This document shows positions 1 to 5,868 of a stretch of 6,694 bases of DNA, piece by piece. This DNA comes from an uncultured Collinsella sp. (GTDB lineage: Bacteria; Actinomycetota; Coriobacteriia; Coriobacteriales; Coriobacteriaceae). Where the stretch lies: contig CAAFMM010000179.1 of NCBI GenBank assembly GCA_900764025.1, positions 1 to 6,694 on the forward strand, written 5' to 3'. The first letter of the stretch is position 1, and each line of letters starts with the position of its first letter. Under the pieces are notes generated by a model that was given only the letters and a program-made list of their open reading frames with translations, ran no database searches and was not told where the DNA came from. Position numbers and translations under genes: made by a program.

Positions 1-832
1 CATCGAGGCCGACATCTACGCAACGTCTCCTGCCATGACAGCCATGCTTTGTTCCAAAAATGAATCAGTCGCCAAAACCTTGATGCTTCTCATGGAACTG
101 CTCGGAACCTACTCCCTTCCTCCCGGGGCAACATACCCCATTGCTTATGACGACATCTGGCCCAAGGGCGATGTCTACGAAGCGATGGACGACCTCGATT
201 GCCGGGACGACCAGTCGGCGACCGAACAGCAGAACGAAACCCGCTATGAACAAGCGCACTACAAATGCGAGCCCGCCACAACCATCGAAGAGCTCGAGGC
301 GGTCGCACGGTTCGCCAAAAGTAGCTCATACGCCTCGTTTCGCACGGCAGTCAAACTCGCCCGAGCTGGATCCGCATCCCCAGCCGAATCCCTAATGTTT
401 GCCGTTCTCGGAGCGCCCATGCGCTTTGGCGGATTCGGATGTTGCAGCCTGCCCATGGGAGGCCTGCTACTCAACTATCGAATCGACTTCGACACTCTTG
501 CGGTCAACATGTCTTCCGGCATCCCTTACGCCATCTGCGACCTATATTGCCCGGCCGCCGGAGTCGACAACGAATACAACGGAATTGGGCATGAGCTTCA
601 AAACGCTCGCATCCACGATGGCAATCGAAATAATGGACTCAAGGCAATGGGCATCCACGTCCTGGTTATCAATCGCGACCAAATGAAAGACCTTGTTGCA
701 CTCGAAGCCTTCGCCCAAACGATGCATCGACTCGCGGGAGTCCGATTCCGATATCGCATCAAGGGCTATCGCAAGCGTCAGGCCGCTTGGCTCAACGCTC
801 TGCGGGCCGGAATCGGCCTTGCGCCGGTCTAA
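1..832 (+). CDS. Hypothetical protein with nuclease-like C-terminal domain (5' end outside window)
   Basis: The reading frame is open from base 2 without an upstream stop, so the ATG at 35 is probably internal; the 11 codons before it (IEADIYATSPA) look like a continuous part of the protein. Numbering from that ATG (265 residues), the N-terminal half is acidic and unrecognised. The C-terminal half follows the layout of DUF559/Vsr-like PD-(D/E)XK folds: a helix with E118, then D169 in CDLYCP, E180-Y-N-G about ten residues later, H186, D195 and R198, and a GIHVLVIN strand near 206-213. In DUF559 proteins the equivalent block is usually an aspartate, then E-x-D-G, then D..R and a 'G..VL' strand; here N182 replaces the last acidic residue. 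The tail is basic (RFRYRIKGYRKRQ). GC looks lower than in the genes further right. A role in DNA cleavage or phage/toxin biology is only inferred from the fold resemblance, and the DNA-binding partner domain, if any, would lie upstream. Confidence 0.6.
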   Translation, partial: IEADIYATSPAMTAMLCSKNESVAKTLMLLMELLGTYSLPPGATYPIAYDDIWPKGDVYEAMDDLDCRDDQSATEQQNETRYEQAHYKCEPATTIEELEAVARFAKSSSYASFRTAVKLARAGSASPAESLMFAVLGAPMRFGGFGCCSLPMGGLLLNYRIDFDTLAVNMSSGIPYAICDLYCPAAGVDNEYNGIGHELQNARIHDGNRNNGLKAMGIHVLVINRDQMKDLVALEAFAQTMHRLAGVRFRYRIKGYRKRQAAWLNALRAGIGLAPV

Positions 833-865
833 ACGGCGAATCACCCGTGCGCCGTCGAACAGGGC

Positions 866-1069
866 TGGACAGTTAGTTCAAATACGTATAAATGGACACA
901 TTGAATTAGGCTGTTTTGTAGCTATCTCTATATCATTCGCCCTATTTGAAGGCAGGGTAGACTTCAAAACAGCGTCATATGGACTAACTAAAGTTCCAAA
1001 ACAACGTATCGGCATCGAATTGAGCACTTCGAGTCCTCAGAACTTATACGTATCTGAGCTAACTGTCCA
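866..1069. mobile_element. ~204-bp inverted-repeat element (MITE-like or IS remnant)
   Basis: Near-perfect terminal inverted repeats of 26 bp bound this segment: the left arm at 866-891 begins TGGACAGTTAG and ends ATACGTATAA, and the right arm at 1044-1069 is its reverse complement with two mismatches. A second inverted pair lies inside (GCTGTTTTG at 910-918 and CAAAACAGC at 965-973). The segment is visibly AT-richer than its flanks and encodes no recognisable transposase. The outer ends read TG...CA, as in IS3-family elements, which fits a non-autonomous derivative or deleted copy of such an IS; this is inference. The flanks (AGGGC on the left, CCTCG on the right) show no obvious target duplication, so either the copy is old or the true ends differ slightly. 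It sits 114 bp upstream of the pth start. Confidence 0.6.
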
Positions 1070-1124
1070 CCTCGGATTTCGACGGCGGCCCAAACGCCCC
1101 CAGACAACCTCAATTGCCCTCCAT

Positions 1125-1156
1125 TTGACAGCGGCAACAGGGTCGCTCACCATAGC
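1125..1156 (+). promoter_or_regulatory. Possible pth promoter (good -35, weak -10)
   Basis: A perfect TTGACA stands at 1125-1130, but the region 17-20 bases downstream offers only poor -10 candidates (ACCATA at 1149-1154 or CATAGC at 1151-1156). It lies about 30 bases before the pth start codon and just after the inverted-repeat element. The -35 match alone is not strong evidence. pth could also be read from a promoter further upstream or inside the element. Confidence 0.2.
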
Positions 1157-1183
1157 AGGCGACAAATCAACGAAAGGATGAAC

Positions 1184-1813
1184 ATGGCAGCCGCACAGCC
1201 GCTTAAGATTCGCATGGTTGCCGGACTTGGCAACCCTGGCGATGAGTATGCCGAAACCCGCCACAACGCTGGCTTCAAGGCGATCGACGAGTTGGCCCGT
1301 CAGGCCGGCGTCACGTACTGGAAAAACCAGGCCGGCGCCGAGGTCGCGCTCATCAATATCAACGATGCTGAGGAAGAGGGTGGCAAGCGCCAGATTGTGC
1401 TGGTCAAGCCGCAGTCGTATATGAATACCTCGGGTGGCCCCATCTCCAAGCTCTGCCGCGAGTACAAAATCAAGGCCGAGGAACTGCTCGTGATTCACGA
1501 CGAGCTCGACATTCCCGCCGGCGACGTACGTGTTAAGGTGGGCGGTGGCCACGCCGGCCACAACGGCCTGCGCTCCATCATCGACAAGATGGGCAGCCGC
1601 GACTTTAGTCGCATTCGCACCGGCATCGGCAACCCTCCCGGCAAGATGGCCGTGGCAGACTACGTGCTCAAGCAGCTGCGCGCCCGCGAGGCCGAGGACT
1701 TCCAGGACACCTGCGCTCGCGCCGCCGACGCCGCCGGCCTGGCAATCGTCCACGGCGTGATCTATGCCCGCGACCACGTCAACGGTGCCGCCTCCGCCAA
1801 CGGCAAGCACTAA
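1184..1813 (+). CDS. pth: Peptidyl-tRNA hydrolase
   Basis: This cytosolic esterase releases peptides from prematurely dissociated peptidyl-tRNA, so the tRNA can be reused; it is normally essential in bacteria. The 209-residue product is close to the usual family length of about 190-200. Family signatures are present: GLGNPGDEYAETRHNAG at 14-30, with N17 and the catalytic H27 (equivalent to E. coli N10 and H20); YMNTSGG at 79-85; HDELDIPAGDVR at 105-116, with D106 matching the E. coli catalytic aspartate; and GGHAGHNGLRSI at 121-132. Two in-frame ATGs exist, at 1178 and 1184. The AAAGGA ribosome-binding sequence at 1173-1178 touches the first one but is correctly spaced from the second, so I chose 1184. 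The C-terminal tail is rich in Ala and Asn and is variable in the family. The gene appears monocistronic: a terminator follows about 110 bp downstream. Confidence 0.96.
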   Translation: MAAAQPLKIRMVAGLGNPGDEYAETRHNAGFKAIDELARQAGVTYWKNQAGAEVALININDAEEEGGKRQIVLVKPQSYMNTSGGPISKLCREYKIKAEELLVIHDELDIPAGDVRVKVGGGHAGHNGLRSIIDKMGSRDFSRIRTGIGNPPGKMAVADYVLKQLRAREAEDFQDTCARAADAAGLAIVHGVIYARDHVNGAASANGKH

Positions 1814-1828
1814 AACCTACTATTTAGG

Positions 1829-2019
1829 GACAGGTTTATTTTGGCAGGTTTTATATGCGGAAACGCCCCAGTTGCGGCATCGCAATCAACCGCGCGCCGA
1901 CATACATGCATAGCACCCCGAAGGGGGCCGGCCTCACCGAAGCGCGAGGCCGGCCCCCTTTGCCGTTTTACCTGATAAAACCGACCAAAATAAACCTCTC
2001 CCCCTTTGGTAGGCCAAAG
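1829..2019. repeat. Nested inverted repeat (paired GGGACAG/REP-like units) around the pth terminator
   Basis: The left arm at 1832-1854 (AGGTTTATTTTGG then CAGGTTTTAT) is preceded by GGGAC, giving GGGACAGG. The right arm at 1975-1997 is its reverse complement with 21 of 23 bases matching. On the minus strand the right unit reads AAAGGGGGAGAGG, then TTTATTTTGGTCGG. A small hairpin (CTTTGG at 2004-2009, CCAAAG at 2014-2019, loop TAGG) adjoins it. The two arms enclose the GC-rich terminator at 1921-1960. This arrangement resembles the head-to-head REP pairs (BIMEs) mobilised by REP-associated tyrosine transposases. No such transposase is in the window. The right arm shares 12 exact bases (TTTTGGTCGGTT on the minus strand, 1979-1990) with the repeat at 4545-4556. 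Confidence 0.6.
1921..1969 (+). terminator. Intrinsic terminator downstream of pth
   Basis: A perfect 15-bp stem (AAGGGGGCCGGCCTC at 1921-1935 paired with 1946-1960) with a 10-base loop is followed by T-rich sequence (CTTTGCCGTTTTA). It lies 107 bp after the pth stop, on the same strand, with no gene between. The T tract is interrupted, so efficiency is uncertain. There is no T tract on the opposite strand. Confidence 0.75.
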
Positions 2020-2053
2020 TGGATAAACCCTGCTCCCAACCGCCGAAGACACA

Positions 2054-2090
2054 CGTAAGTGACATGTCCATGAGGGTATAATTTGCACCG
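2054..2090 (+). promoter_or_regulatory. Promoter of the nfnAB operon
   Basis: A perfect TATAAT -10 box stands at 2077-2082. The -35 position for a 17-base spacer (2054-2059, CGTAAG) is poor, and the better-looking GTGACA at 2059-2064 is only 12 bases away. The spacer contains an 8-bp palindrome, GACATGTC (2061-2068). A poor -35 with a palindrome next to the -10 is compatible with activator dependence, but that is inference. Transcription would start near 2088-2090, about 100 bases before the start codon. Confidence 0.55.
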
Positions 2091-2158
2091 TATGTCTGCA
2101 CAACGCCTGTGCGCGTACGGTTTTACTCGGGCTACCGTCCATTTCCGTGGAGGCACGG
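2087..2158 (+). promoter_or_regulatory. Structured 5' leader of the nfnAB operon
   Basis: The predicted transcript starts at or near a hairpin: ACCGTA at 2087-2092 pairs with TACGGT at 2116-2121, continuing through wobble pairs and a bulge into GCACA/TGTGC (2098-2102 with 2108-2112), and is followed by TTTA. A second small hairpin, CCGTG/CACGG (2145-2149 and 2154-2158, loop GAGG), follows. I recognise no known riboswitch class. The first hairpin could protect the 5' end or act as a weak attenuator. The true ribosome-binding site (GAGAGGGG, 2176-2183) lies outside both hairpins. Confidence 0.35.
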
Positions 2159-2187
2159 TTCGGCGGCCCTAACAAGAGAGGGGTTCT

Positions 2188-3027
2188 ATGTATAAGATCC
2201 TGGAGAAGACGCAGTTCTCGGAGAAGGTGTTCAAGTTCCGCATCGAGGCGCCCGCAATCGCCAAGCATGCGCACGCTGGACAGTTCCTCATGGTTCGCGC
2301 CAACGAGACGGGCGAGCGCGTCCCGTTTACCCTGGCTGGCTGGAACGGTGACGAGGGCTGGGTCGAGTTCATCTTCATGGTGATCGGCAAGACCACCGAG
2401 ATGCTTTCCACCTACGAGGCCGGCGAGTCGCTGCGCGACGTCGTGGGCCCGCTGGGCGTTCCCACCGAGATGGCCGAGGGCCCCTGCGCCGTCATTGGCG
2501 GCGGCGTCGGTCTGGCAATTGCCTTCCCGGTCGCCAAGCACCTGGTCGAGACCGGTCACGAGGTTCACGCCATCATGGGCGCCCGCACCAAGGACCTCCT
2601 GCTCATGGAGGACCAGTTCCGCGAGCTCCTCGACGAGGACCACATCCACATCACCACTGACGACGGCTCCTACGGCGAGCAGGGCGTTGTCACCGCTCCG
2701 CTGGAGCGCCTGCTGCAGGACAAGGCCGTGAGCCAGGTCTTCTGCGTCGGCCCCGTTCCGATGATGAAGTTCTCGACCCTCACCGCCCAGAAGTACGACA
2801 CCCCCATCACCGCGTCGCTCAACCCCATCATGGTTGACGGCACCGGCATGTGCGGCTGCTGCCGCGTCGAGGTGGGCGGCGTGACCAAGTTCGCTTGCGT
2901 CGACGGCCCCGACTTCGATGCCACCCTGGTCGACTGGGATGACCTTCGTGCCCGCCAGGCCGCTTACCGTTCCGAAGAGGGCGAGTCCCTCAAGGCCTAT
3001 GAGGAAAAGAGCTGCGCATGCCACTAG
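2188..3027 (+). CDS. nfnA: NADH-dependent ferredoxin:NADP+ oxidoreductase small subunit (NfnA/SudB-like)
   Basis: The 279-residue protein matches the FAD/NAD-binding 'sulfide/dihydroorotate dehydrogenase-like' family, the small subunit of the NfnAB complex. In studied members NfnA binds FAD, NAD(H) and a [2Fe-2S] cluster. With NfnB it couples reduction of NADP+ by reduced ferredoxin to oxidation of NADH, by flavin-based electron bifurcation in the cytosol. Visible features are an N-terminal FAD-binding barrel with RVPFTLAGW at 44-52, a nucleotide-binding glycine run GPCAVIGGGVGLA at 98-110, VFCVGPVPMM at 184-193, and the cluster motif DGTGMCGCCRV at 217-227 plus C237 in FACVDGP. D218, C222, C225 and C237 are the likely ligands. 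The start is supported by GAGAGGGG at 2176-2183. The 3' end overlaps nfnB by 10 bases, which suggests translational coupling. A role as dihydroorotate dehydrogenase electron-transfer subunit (PyrK) is less likely given the partner gene. Confidence 0.9.
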   Translation: MYKILEKTQFSEKVFKFRIEAPAIAKHAHAGQFLMVRANETGERVPFTLAGWNGDEGWVEFIFMVIGKTTEMLSTYEAGESLRDVVGPLGVPTEMAEGPCAVIGGGVGLAIAFPVAKHLVETGHEVHAIMGARTKDLLLMEDQFRELLDEDHIHITTDDGSYGEQGVVTAPLERLLQDKAVSQVFCVGPVPMMKFSTLTAQKYDTPITASLNPIMVDGTGMCGCCRVEVGGVTKFACVDGPDFDATLVDWDDLRARQAAYRSEEGESLKAYEEKSCACH

Positions 3028-4427
3028 TTAACGGTCGTTTCGTTGCCGATATGAAGTCGCCCCGCACCCCCGATAACGAGGAGCCGGCTGCCGAGCGCGC
3101 CTGCGACTTCCGCCCCGTCGACAAGGGCTTCACCGAGGAGATGGCGCTGGCCGAGGCCGAGCGCTGCCTCAACTGCAAGAAGCCGTTCTGTGTTGAGGGC
3201 TGCCCCGTCAACATCAACATCCCCCGCTTTATCGAGCAGATCCGCGCGAAGGACTTCGGCGGCGCTCTCGATACCATCCGCGAGGACTCCATGCTTCCCG
3301 CCATCTGCGGTCGCGTCTGCCCGCAGGAGAACCAGTGCGAGGGTAAGTGCATCCGTGGTAAGAAGTCCGAGCCCGTGGCCATCGGCCAGCTCGAGCGCTT
3401 CCTGGGTGACCGCCCCGAGCTCGCCTCCACGCCCAAGATGGCTCCCAAGAACGGCAAGAAGGTCGCCGTCGTTGGCTCCGGCCCGTCCGGCATCACCTGC
3501 GCCGGCGAGCTCGCCCGCAACGGCTTTGACGTTACCGTCTTTGAGGCCTTCTTTACCGGCGGCGGTGTGCTGGTCTACGGCATCCCCGAGTTCCGTCTGC
3601 CCAAGGCAGTCGTCAAGCGCGAGATCGACGGCCTGGAGGACATGGGCGTCAAATTTGAGTACAACTCCGTCGTGGGCAACATGGCCACGGCCGAGGAGCT
3701 GTTCGAGCAGGGCTTCGACGCCATCTACGTGGCGACCGGCGCCGGCCTGCCCAAGTTCCTCAACGTCCCCGGCGAGAACCTGCCCAACGTCTTCTTCGCG
3801 AACGAGTACCTCACCCGCGTGAACCTGATGAAGGCCAACAAGTTCCCCGAGTACGACACCCCCACCAAGCACGGCAAGAACGTCGTCGTCTTTGGCGGCG
3901 GCAACGTGGCTATGGACGCCGTCCGTACCGCCAAGCGTCTGGGCGCCGAGCACGCCATCATCGCTTACCGCCGTACCGAGGACGAGATGCCCTGCCGTCG
4001 CGCCGAGCTGCACCATGCTAAGGCCGAGGGCGTCGAGGTTCTGCCGCTCGTCTCCCCGCTCGAGTTTGTCGCTGGCGAGGACGGCTCCGTGTGCGCTGTC
4101 AAGGTCCAGAAGATGGAGCTCGGCGAGCCCGACGAGTCCGGCCGTCGTCGCCCGGTGCCCATCGAGGGTGCCATCGAGGAGATCCCCTGCGACGTCGCGA
4201 TCTCGGCTATCGGCACCAACGCCAACCCCTTCGCAAAGAAGATCGGCGGCAAGATGGAGCTCAACAAGTGGGGCTACATCGTCGCCGACGAGGAGACCGG
4301 CCAGACCACCGATCCCCGTATCTGGGCCGGCGGCGACATCGTCACCGGTGCCGCTACGGTCATTCTGGCGATGGGCGCCGGCAAGAAGGCCGCCGCTTCC
4401 ATCACCAAGAGCCTGCTGGGCGAGTAA
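3018..4427 (+). CDS. nfnB: NADPH-binding large subunit of Nfn (NfnB; GltA/glutamate-synthase-small-chain family)
   Basis: The 469-residue protein belongs to the family often annotated 'glutamate synthase (NADPH), homotetrameric'. It has an N-terminal ferredoxin-like domain with two cysteine groups (C50, C53, C58, C62 in CLNCKKPFCVEGCP; C97, C101, C107, C111 in CGRVCPQENQCEGKC) that can ligate two [4Fe-4S] clusters. A FAD-binding VAVVGSGPSG follows at 149-158, then an NADPH-binding VVVFGGGNVAMD at 289-300, the RRTEDEMPCRRAE block at 318-330, and a C-terminal FAD motif WAGGDIVTGAATVILAMGAG. In Nfn complexes this subunit carries the bifurcating FAD, receives electrons from ferredoxin and binds NADP(H). 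A large glutamine-amidotransferase glutamate synthase subunit is absent, and nfnA overlaps the start by 10 bases, so the Nfn assignment is preferred over GltD. The likely ribosome-binding site lies inside the nfnA end (GAGGAAAAGAG, 3001-3011). A terminator follows 29 bases after the stop. Confidence 0.92.
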   Translation: MPLVNGRFVADMKSPRTPDNEEPAAERACDFRPVDKGFTEEMALAEAERCLNCKKPFCVEGCPVNINIPRFIEQIRAKDFGGALDTIREDSMLPAICGRVCPQENQCEGKCIRGKKSEPVAIGQLERFLGDRPELASTPKMAPKNGKKVAVVGSGPSGITCAGELARNGFDVTVFEAFFTGGGVLVYGIPEFRLPKAVVKREIDGLEDMGVKFEYNSVVGNMATAEELFEQGFDAIYVATGAGLPKFLNVPGENLPNVFFANEYLTRVNLMKANKFPEYDTPTKHGKNVVVFGGGNVAMDAVRTAKRLGAEHAIIAYRRTEDEMPCRRAELHHAKAEGVEVLPLVSPLEFVAGEDGSVCAVKVQKMELGEPDESGRRRPVPIEGAIEEIPCDVAISAIGTNANPFAKKIGGKMELNKWGYIVADEETGQTTDPRIWAGGDIVTGAATVILAMGAGKKAAASITKSLLGE

Positions 4428-4455
4428 TCATCTACAGCACTAGCCACCAAACGGC

Positions 4456-4494
4456 AAAGTCCCCGTCGAGCACACGCCCGGCGGGGACTTTTTT
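4456..4494 (+). terminator. Strong intrinsic terminator of the nfnAB operon
   Basis: AAAGTCCCCG at 4456-4465 pairs with CGGGGACTTT at 4482-4491 in a 10-bp stem that can extend by three inner pairs, followed by a run of six Ts (4489-4494). It lies between the convergent nfnB and kinase-like genes. On the minus strand the stem is followed by only short T groups (TTTGCCGTTT), so termination in that direction would be weaker. Confidence 0.9.
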
Positions 4495-4510
4495 CTATGC
4501 CGGCCGCTCC

Positions 4511-4556
4511 ACCACCACAAAGGGGACAGGCACCTTTGTGATGGTTTTGGTCGGTT
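4511..4556. repeat. GGGACAGG-core palindromic repeat (REP-like)
   Basis: ACCACCACAAAGG at 4511-4523 pairs with CCTTTGTGATGGT at 4533-4545 (12 of 13 bases); the loop contains GGACAGG. It is directly followed by TTTTGGTCGGTT (4545-4556), identical to 12 bases in the repeat at 1979-1990 (opposite strand). There is no T tract, so it is unlikely to be a simple terminator. The unit ends inside the stop codon of the kinase-like gene (stop at 4555-4557 on the minus strand). Confidence 0.65.
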
Positions 4557-5178
4557 AGCCTTCGAGCTGCGCCACCTTGTAGCGGTAGGCAGCGACGATA
4601 ACGTCTTTACAACCCTCGCGGCCCAGCTTGGCGCGGTTGACGACGATGTCCTTGCCGCTCGTCATCTTCCACTTACCGGCACTGTAGCGCTTATAGAACG
4701 CCTCACGCGCCTTCTGCTGCTGTTTGACCAGCTTGGCGCCCTTCTTTTTGTTAAGGCCGCGCTTCTTGCACACGATCTCGACGCGATCCTCAAAGGGAGC
4801 GGTCACCAACACGGCAATGTGGTTGGGGTTGTTACGCAACAGGTAATCGGACAGGCGGCCTTCGATAATGCAGCTCTCGGTCTCACCCAGATCCAAAATC
4901 ACCTGGCTCATCTTTTGGAACAACTTGTCCGAGTACGAACGGGCATCGTAACGGTCGGGTAGAAACGCCATGTTCTCCACGGCCAGGCGCTCGTCGTAGG
5001 CGGCCATCTTATCGAGCGACTCGCCCGCGCGCAGCGACGCACGCACCAGTAGCTCGTTATCGTACAGCGGAATCCCCAGCTCATTGGCGAGGATACGGCC
5101 AATCTCGTGGCCCTCGGCGCCAAAGTCGCGCGCGATGGTAATGACCACAGGACTCTTCTTGTTCTCCAGATCGCTCAT
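4555..5178 (-). CDS. Cytidylate-kinase-like family protein
   Basis: The 207-residue soluble protein resembles the 'cytidylate kinase-like' P-loop family (AAA_26 type), whose members have uncertain substrates and are distinct from true Cmk. Visible features are a P-loop-like ITIARDFGAEGHEIGR at 13-28, followed by LANELGIPLYDNELL (30-44), a CIIEGRLSDYLL block at 103-114 that matches the family's usual 'VIxGRxADYxL', and a basic helical stretch KKRGLNKKKGAKLVKQQQKAREAFYKRYSAGKW (138-170). The P-loop lacks the canonical Walker GK[S/T]; variants such as GSGGRE are normal in this family, but GAEGHE is a further departure. The ATG at 5178 was chosen over an upstream in-frame start because AGAAAGGA lies seven bases before it and the upstream extension runs into a hairpin repeat. 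It follows the two permeases on the same strand with a 48-base gap, so it may be co-transcribed. A functional link to amino acid uptake is not shown. Confidence 0.82.
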   Translation of the reverse strand: MSDLENKKSPVVITIARDFGAEGHEIGRILANELGIPLYDNELLVRASLRAGESLDKMAAYDERLAVENMAFLPDRYDARSYSDKLFQKMSQVILDLGETESCIIEGRLSDYLLRNNPNHIAVLVTAPFEDRVEIVCKKRGLNKKKGAKLVKQQQKAREAFYKRYSAGKWKMTSGKDIVVNRAKLGREGCKDVIVAAYRYKVAQLEG

Positions 5179-5194
5179 CGCGATTCCTTTCTCT

Positions 5195-5225
5195 ATGTGA
5201 CAAAGGGGCTGTCCCTTTGCCACAT
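5195..5225. repeat. GGGACAG-core hairpin between permease and kinase-like genes
   Basis: ATGTGACAAAGGG at 5195-5207 pairs with CCCTTTGCCACAT at 5213-5225 (12 of 13 bases). On the minus strand the right arm and loop read CAAAGGGACAGCC, giving the same GGGACAG core as at 4522-4530. It begins one base after the permease stop and lies 17 bases before the kinase-like start. There is no T tract on either strand, so it is more likely a dispersed palindrome than a terminator, although it could slow 3' decay or dampen readthrough into the kinase-like gene. Confidence 0.65.
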
Positions 5226-5226
5226 T

Positions 5227-5865
5227 CTACGCTGCCACCATTCGCCTCTGATAAGCCCTCACCAGCAGCGAGATACCAAAGTTGAGCACAAAGTACATCG
5301 CAAACACCAGGCCGTAGAGCATAAGAACCTGCGACAGGTCGATTGCGTGGGCCATCACGACATTTGCCGTGTACATGAGCTCGGCCACGTTAATGCCCGA
5401 AAGATACGAGCTGTCCTTAATGACGGTCGTGCACTGGCTAAACAGCGCCGGAATGATCGTCTTAAACGTCTGCGGCAGAATGATGTAGCGCATGGTGGCA
5501 AAGAAGCCGAAGCCCTGGCTCTGCGCTGCCTCAAATTGGCCGCGCGGAATCGAGTTGAGGCCGCCGCGCACAATCTCGGCCATAACAGCGCTGGTAAACA
5601 GCGTAAAGGCGATGGTCGAAATCACAATGTCCAAACCCTGCACCGTAAAGTAGATAAACAGAATCCACAGCAGGTTCGGCGTGCAGCGGAACAGCTCGAT
5701 ATAGGCGCTCACCAAAATACGGAACGGGCGGGGCGCATAGCTTTTAACGAGCGCCAGCGCCGTGCCAAAGATGAGCGAGAAAAAGATCGACAGCGCCGAG
5801 ATCTCGATCGTCTTAACAAAGCCGCCCCAAATGTAGAGCAGGTTGGTCGCGTTGAAGATTTCCAT
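5227..5865 (-). CDS. Polar amino acid ABC transporter permease (second)
   Basis: The 212-residue integral membrane protein belongs to the His/Glu/Gln/Arg/opine type permease family. Hydrophobic segments lie near residues 20-40, 50-75, 80-98, and 178-203, with a fifth, less regular one near 132-150. The cytoplasmic coupling loop that contacts the ATPase is clear: EIVRGGLNSIPRGQFEAAQSQGFG at about 97-120, the EAA motif, followed by the usual ILPQ at 129-132. It pairs with the larger permease encoded just upstream on the same strand; the gap is three bases and its ribosome-binding site (GAGGAGG, 5873-5879 on the minus strand) sits within the end of that gene. The two would form a heterodimeric channel. 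Substrate cannot be told from sequence: glutamine, glutamate, histidine or arginine are all possible. Confidence 0.93.
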   Translation of the reverse strand: MEIFNATNLLYIWGGFVKTIEISALSIFFSLIFGTALALVKSYAPRPFRILVSAYIELFRCTPNLLWILFIYFTVQGLDIVISTIAFTLFTSAVMAEIVRGGLNSIPRGQFEAAQSQGFGFFATMRYIILPQTFKTIIPALFSQCTTVIKDSSYLSGINVAELMYTANVVMAHAIDLSQVLMLYGLVFAMYFVLNFGISLLVRAYQRRMVAA

Positions 5866-5868
5866 GCG

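Noticed and set aside
833..855. Short hairpin ACGGCG/CGCCGT after the first gene, as a terminator
   Set aside because: The stem is only 6 bp with an 11-base loop and no T tract follows.
693..1181. Open frame of 162 codons running through the 204-bp element
   Set aside because: It starts inside the nuclease-like gene in another frame, has no ribosome-binding site, and resembles no transposase; it most likely stays open by chance.
1855..2058. 67-codon frame after pth
   Set aside because: It spans a terminator stem and repeat arms and has no plausible ribosome-binding site.
2087..2187. Known riboswitch in the nfnAB leader
   Set aside because: I could not match the leader to any riboswitch core I know, and the visible stems are short.
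1810..3024. 404-codon open frame on the minus strand across the nfnA region
   Set aside because: It is antisense to nfnA, runs through the terminator and repeats, and has no recognisable motif; nfnA has clear cofactor motifs.
3024..4016. 330-codon open frame on the minus strand opposite nfnB
   Set aside because: Its composition (Gly, Val, Leu, Ala, Asp) is typical of a GC-rich antisense shadow, and nfnB is unambiguous.
1829..5225. CRISPR-like reading of the repeated GGGACAG units
   Set aside because: The units are irregularly spaced, lie in different intergenic gaps, differ in sequence and orientation, and have no spacer pattern.
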